NCBI GenBank assembly: GCA_017936005.1
Contig: JAGBGK010000058.1
Location: 18,851-82,850, forward strand
Direction of reading: 5' to 3'
Length of the DNA stretch: 64,000 bases
From: Tidjanibacter sp.
GTDB taxonomy: Bacteria > Bacteroidota > Bacteroidia > Bacteroidales > Rikenellaceae
The position numbers were made by a program, and so were the translations under genes. Below are positions 63,959 through 64,000 of the stretch, in pieces (positions within the stretch are counted from its first letter, which is position 1; each line of letters starts with the position of its first letter). Below the pieces are notes generated by a model. It saw only the letters and a program-made list of their open reading frames with translations. It did no database searches and had not been told where the DNA came from.

Positions 63959-64000
63959 GTCGACCGTCGACCGTCGACCGTCGACCGTCAACCGTCAACC
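63959..64000. repeat. 7-bp tandem array upstream of the sigma-54 regulator (continues past the edge)
   Basis: Six contiguous units: GTCGACC four times, then GTCAACC twice, to the last base of the window. In the gene's sense the units read GGTCGAC/GGTTGAC and stop 9 nt before the ATG. Confidence 0.95.

Noticed and set aside
63959-64000. CRISPR-like array at the right edge
   Set aside because: Units are 7 bp, contiguous and without spacers, and no cas gene is present.

Overview
The window reads as a chromosomal segment of a Bacteroidota genome, most likely order Bacteroidales and possibly Alistipes/Rikenellaceae-like (the family-level guess is weak). The signs are a SusC/SusD polysaccharide-utilisation locus (PUL), an UpxY-type NusG paralogue heading a surface-polysaccharide locus, promoters of the TTTG-N(about 19)-TAnnTTTG type, lipoproteins with Bacteroidota-like lipoboxes, and LptE/SecG/ParC of Bacteroidota style. 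No tRNA, rRNA, CRISPR array, transposase or phage gene was seen.

Region 1 (1-8.9 kb, minus strand) is core housekeeping. In transcription order it holds a PlsC-type acyltransferase, parE, parC, aroK, murI and the 5' end of ftsK, which runs off the left edge. Its intergenic spaces are filled with short tandem repeats (7-bp and 9-bp units), a recurring GGGTAT/ATACCC hairpin and palindromic elements. The 7-bp arrays end 9-10 nt before start codons or lie just after stop codons.

Region 2 (9.0-12.0 kb, plus) holds fabD and an M3-family lipoprotein peptidase, closed by a terminator.

Region 3 (12.1-26.4 kb, plus) is one PUL operon: surface lipoprotein, SusC, SusD, a second surface lipoprotein with a coiled-coil/collagen-like stalk, GH88, PL12 heparinase and a second GH88. 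Together these would bind a uronic-acid-containing glycosaminoglycan such as heparan sulfate, import it, cleave it by beta-elimination and remove the terminal unsaturated uronic acid. No sulfatase or PUL regulator lies in the window.

Region 4 (26.5-58.5 kb, plus) is a long Wzx/Wzy-type capsule or O-antigen locus behind a strong promoter and a leader of about 250 nt. It encodes UpxY, a WecA-like initiating transferase, UDP-glucose dehydrogenase, a pyruvyl-transferase pair, a galacturonokinase-like kinase with a nucleotidyltransferase, flippase, putative polymerase, five glycosyltransferases, and a module of LicD, a cytidylyltransferase-oxidoreductase fusion and an SDR that may make and transfer an alditol phosphate. 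It also encodes an amidotransferase, the UDP-L-FucNAc pathway (fnlA, fnlB, fnlC), a frameshifted acyltransferase and the complete rmlACDB set for dTDP-L-rhamnose. Base composition is mosaic: the transferase core is AT-rich, the precursor-pathway genes resemble the rest of the chromosome. The predicted glycan contains GlcA, L-Rha, L-FucNAc (possibly amidinated), a pyruvate ketal and perhaps an alditol phosphate.

Region 5 (58.5-61.3 kb, plus) is a single AT-rich, membrane-anchored helicase-IV-like protein with an inserted PD-(D/E)XK-like nuclease domain and a C-terminal zinc ribbon. Region 6 (61.3-64 kb, minus) is an envelope operon: sigma-54 activator, lptE, a TPR-like protein and secG, with a six-unit 7-bp array directly before the first gene.
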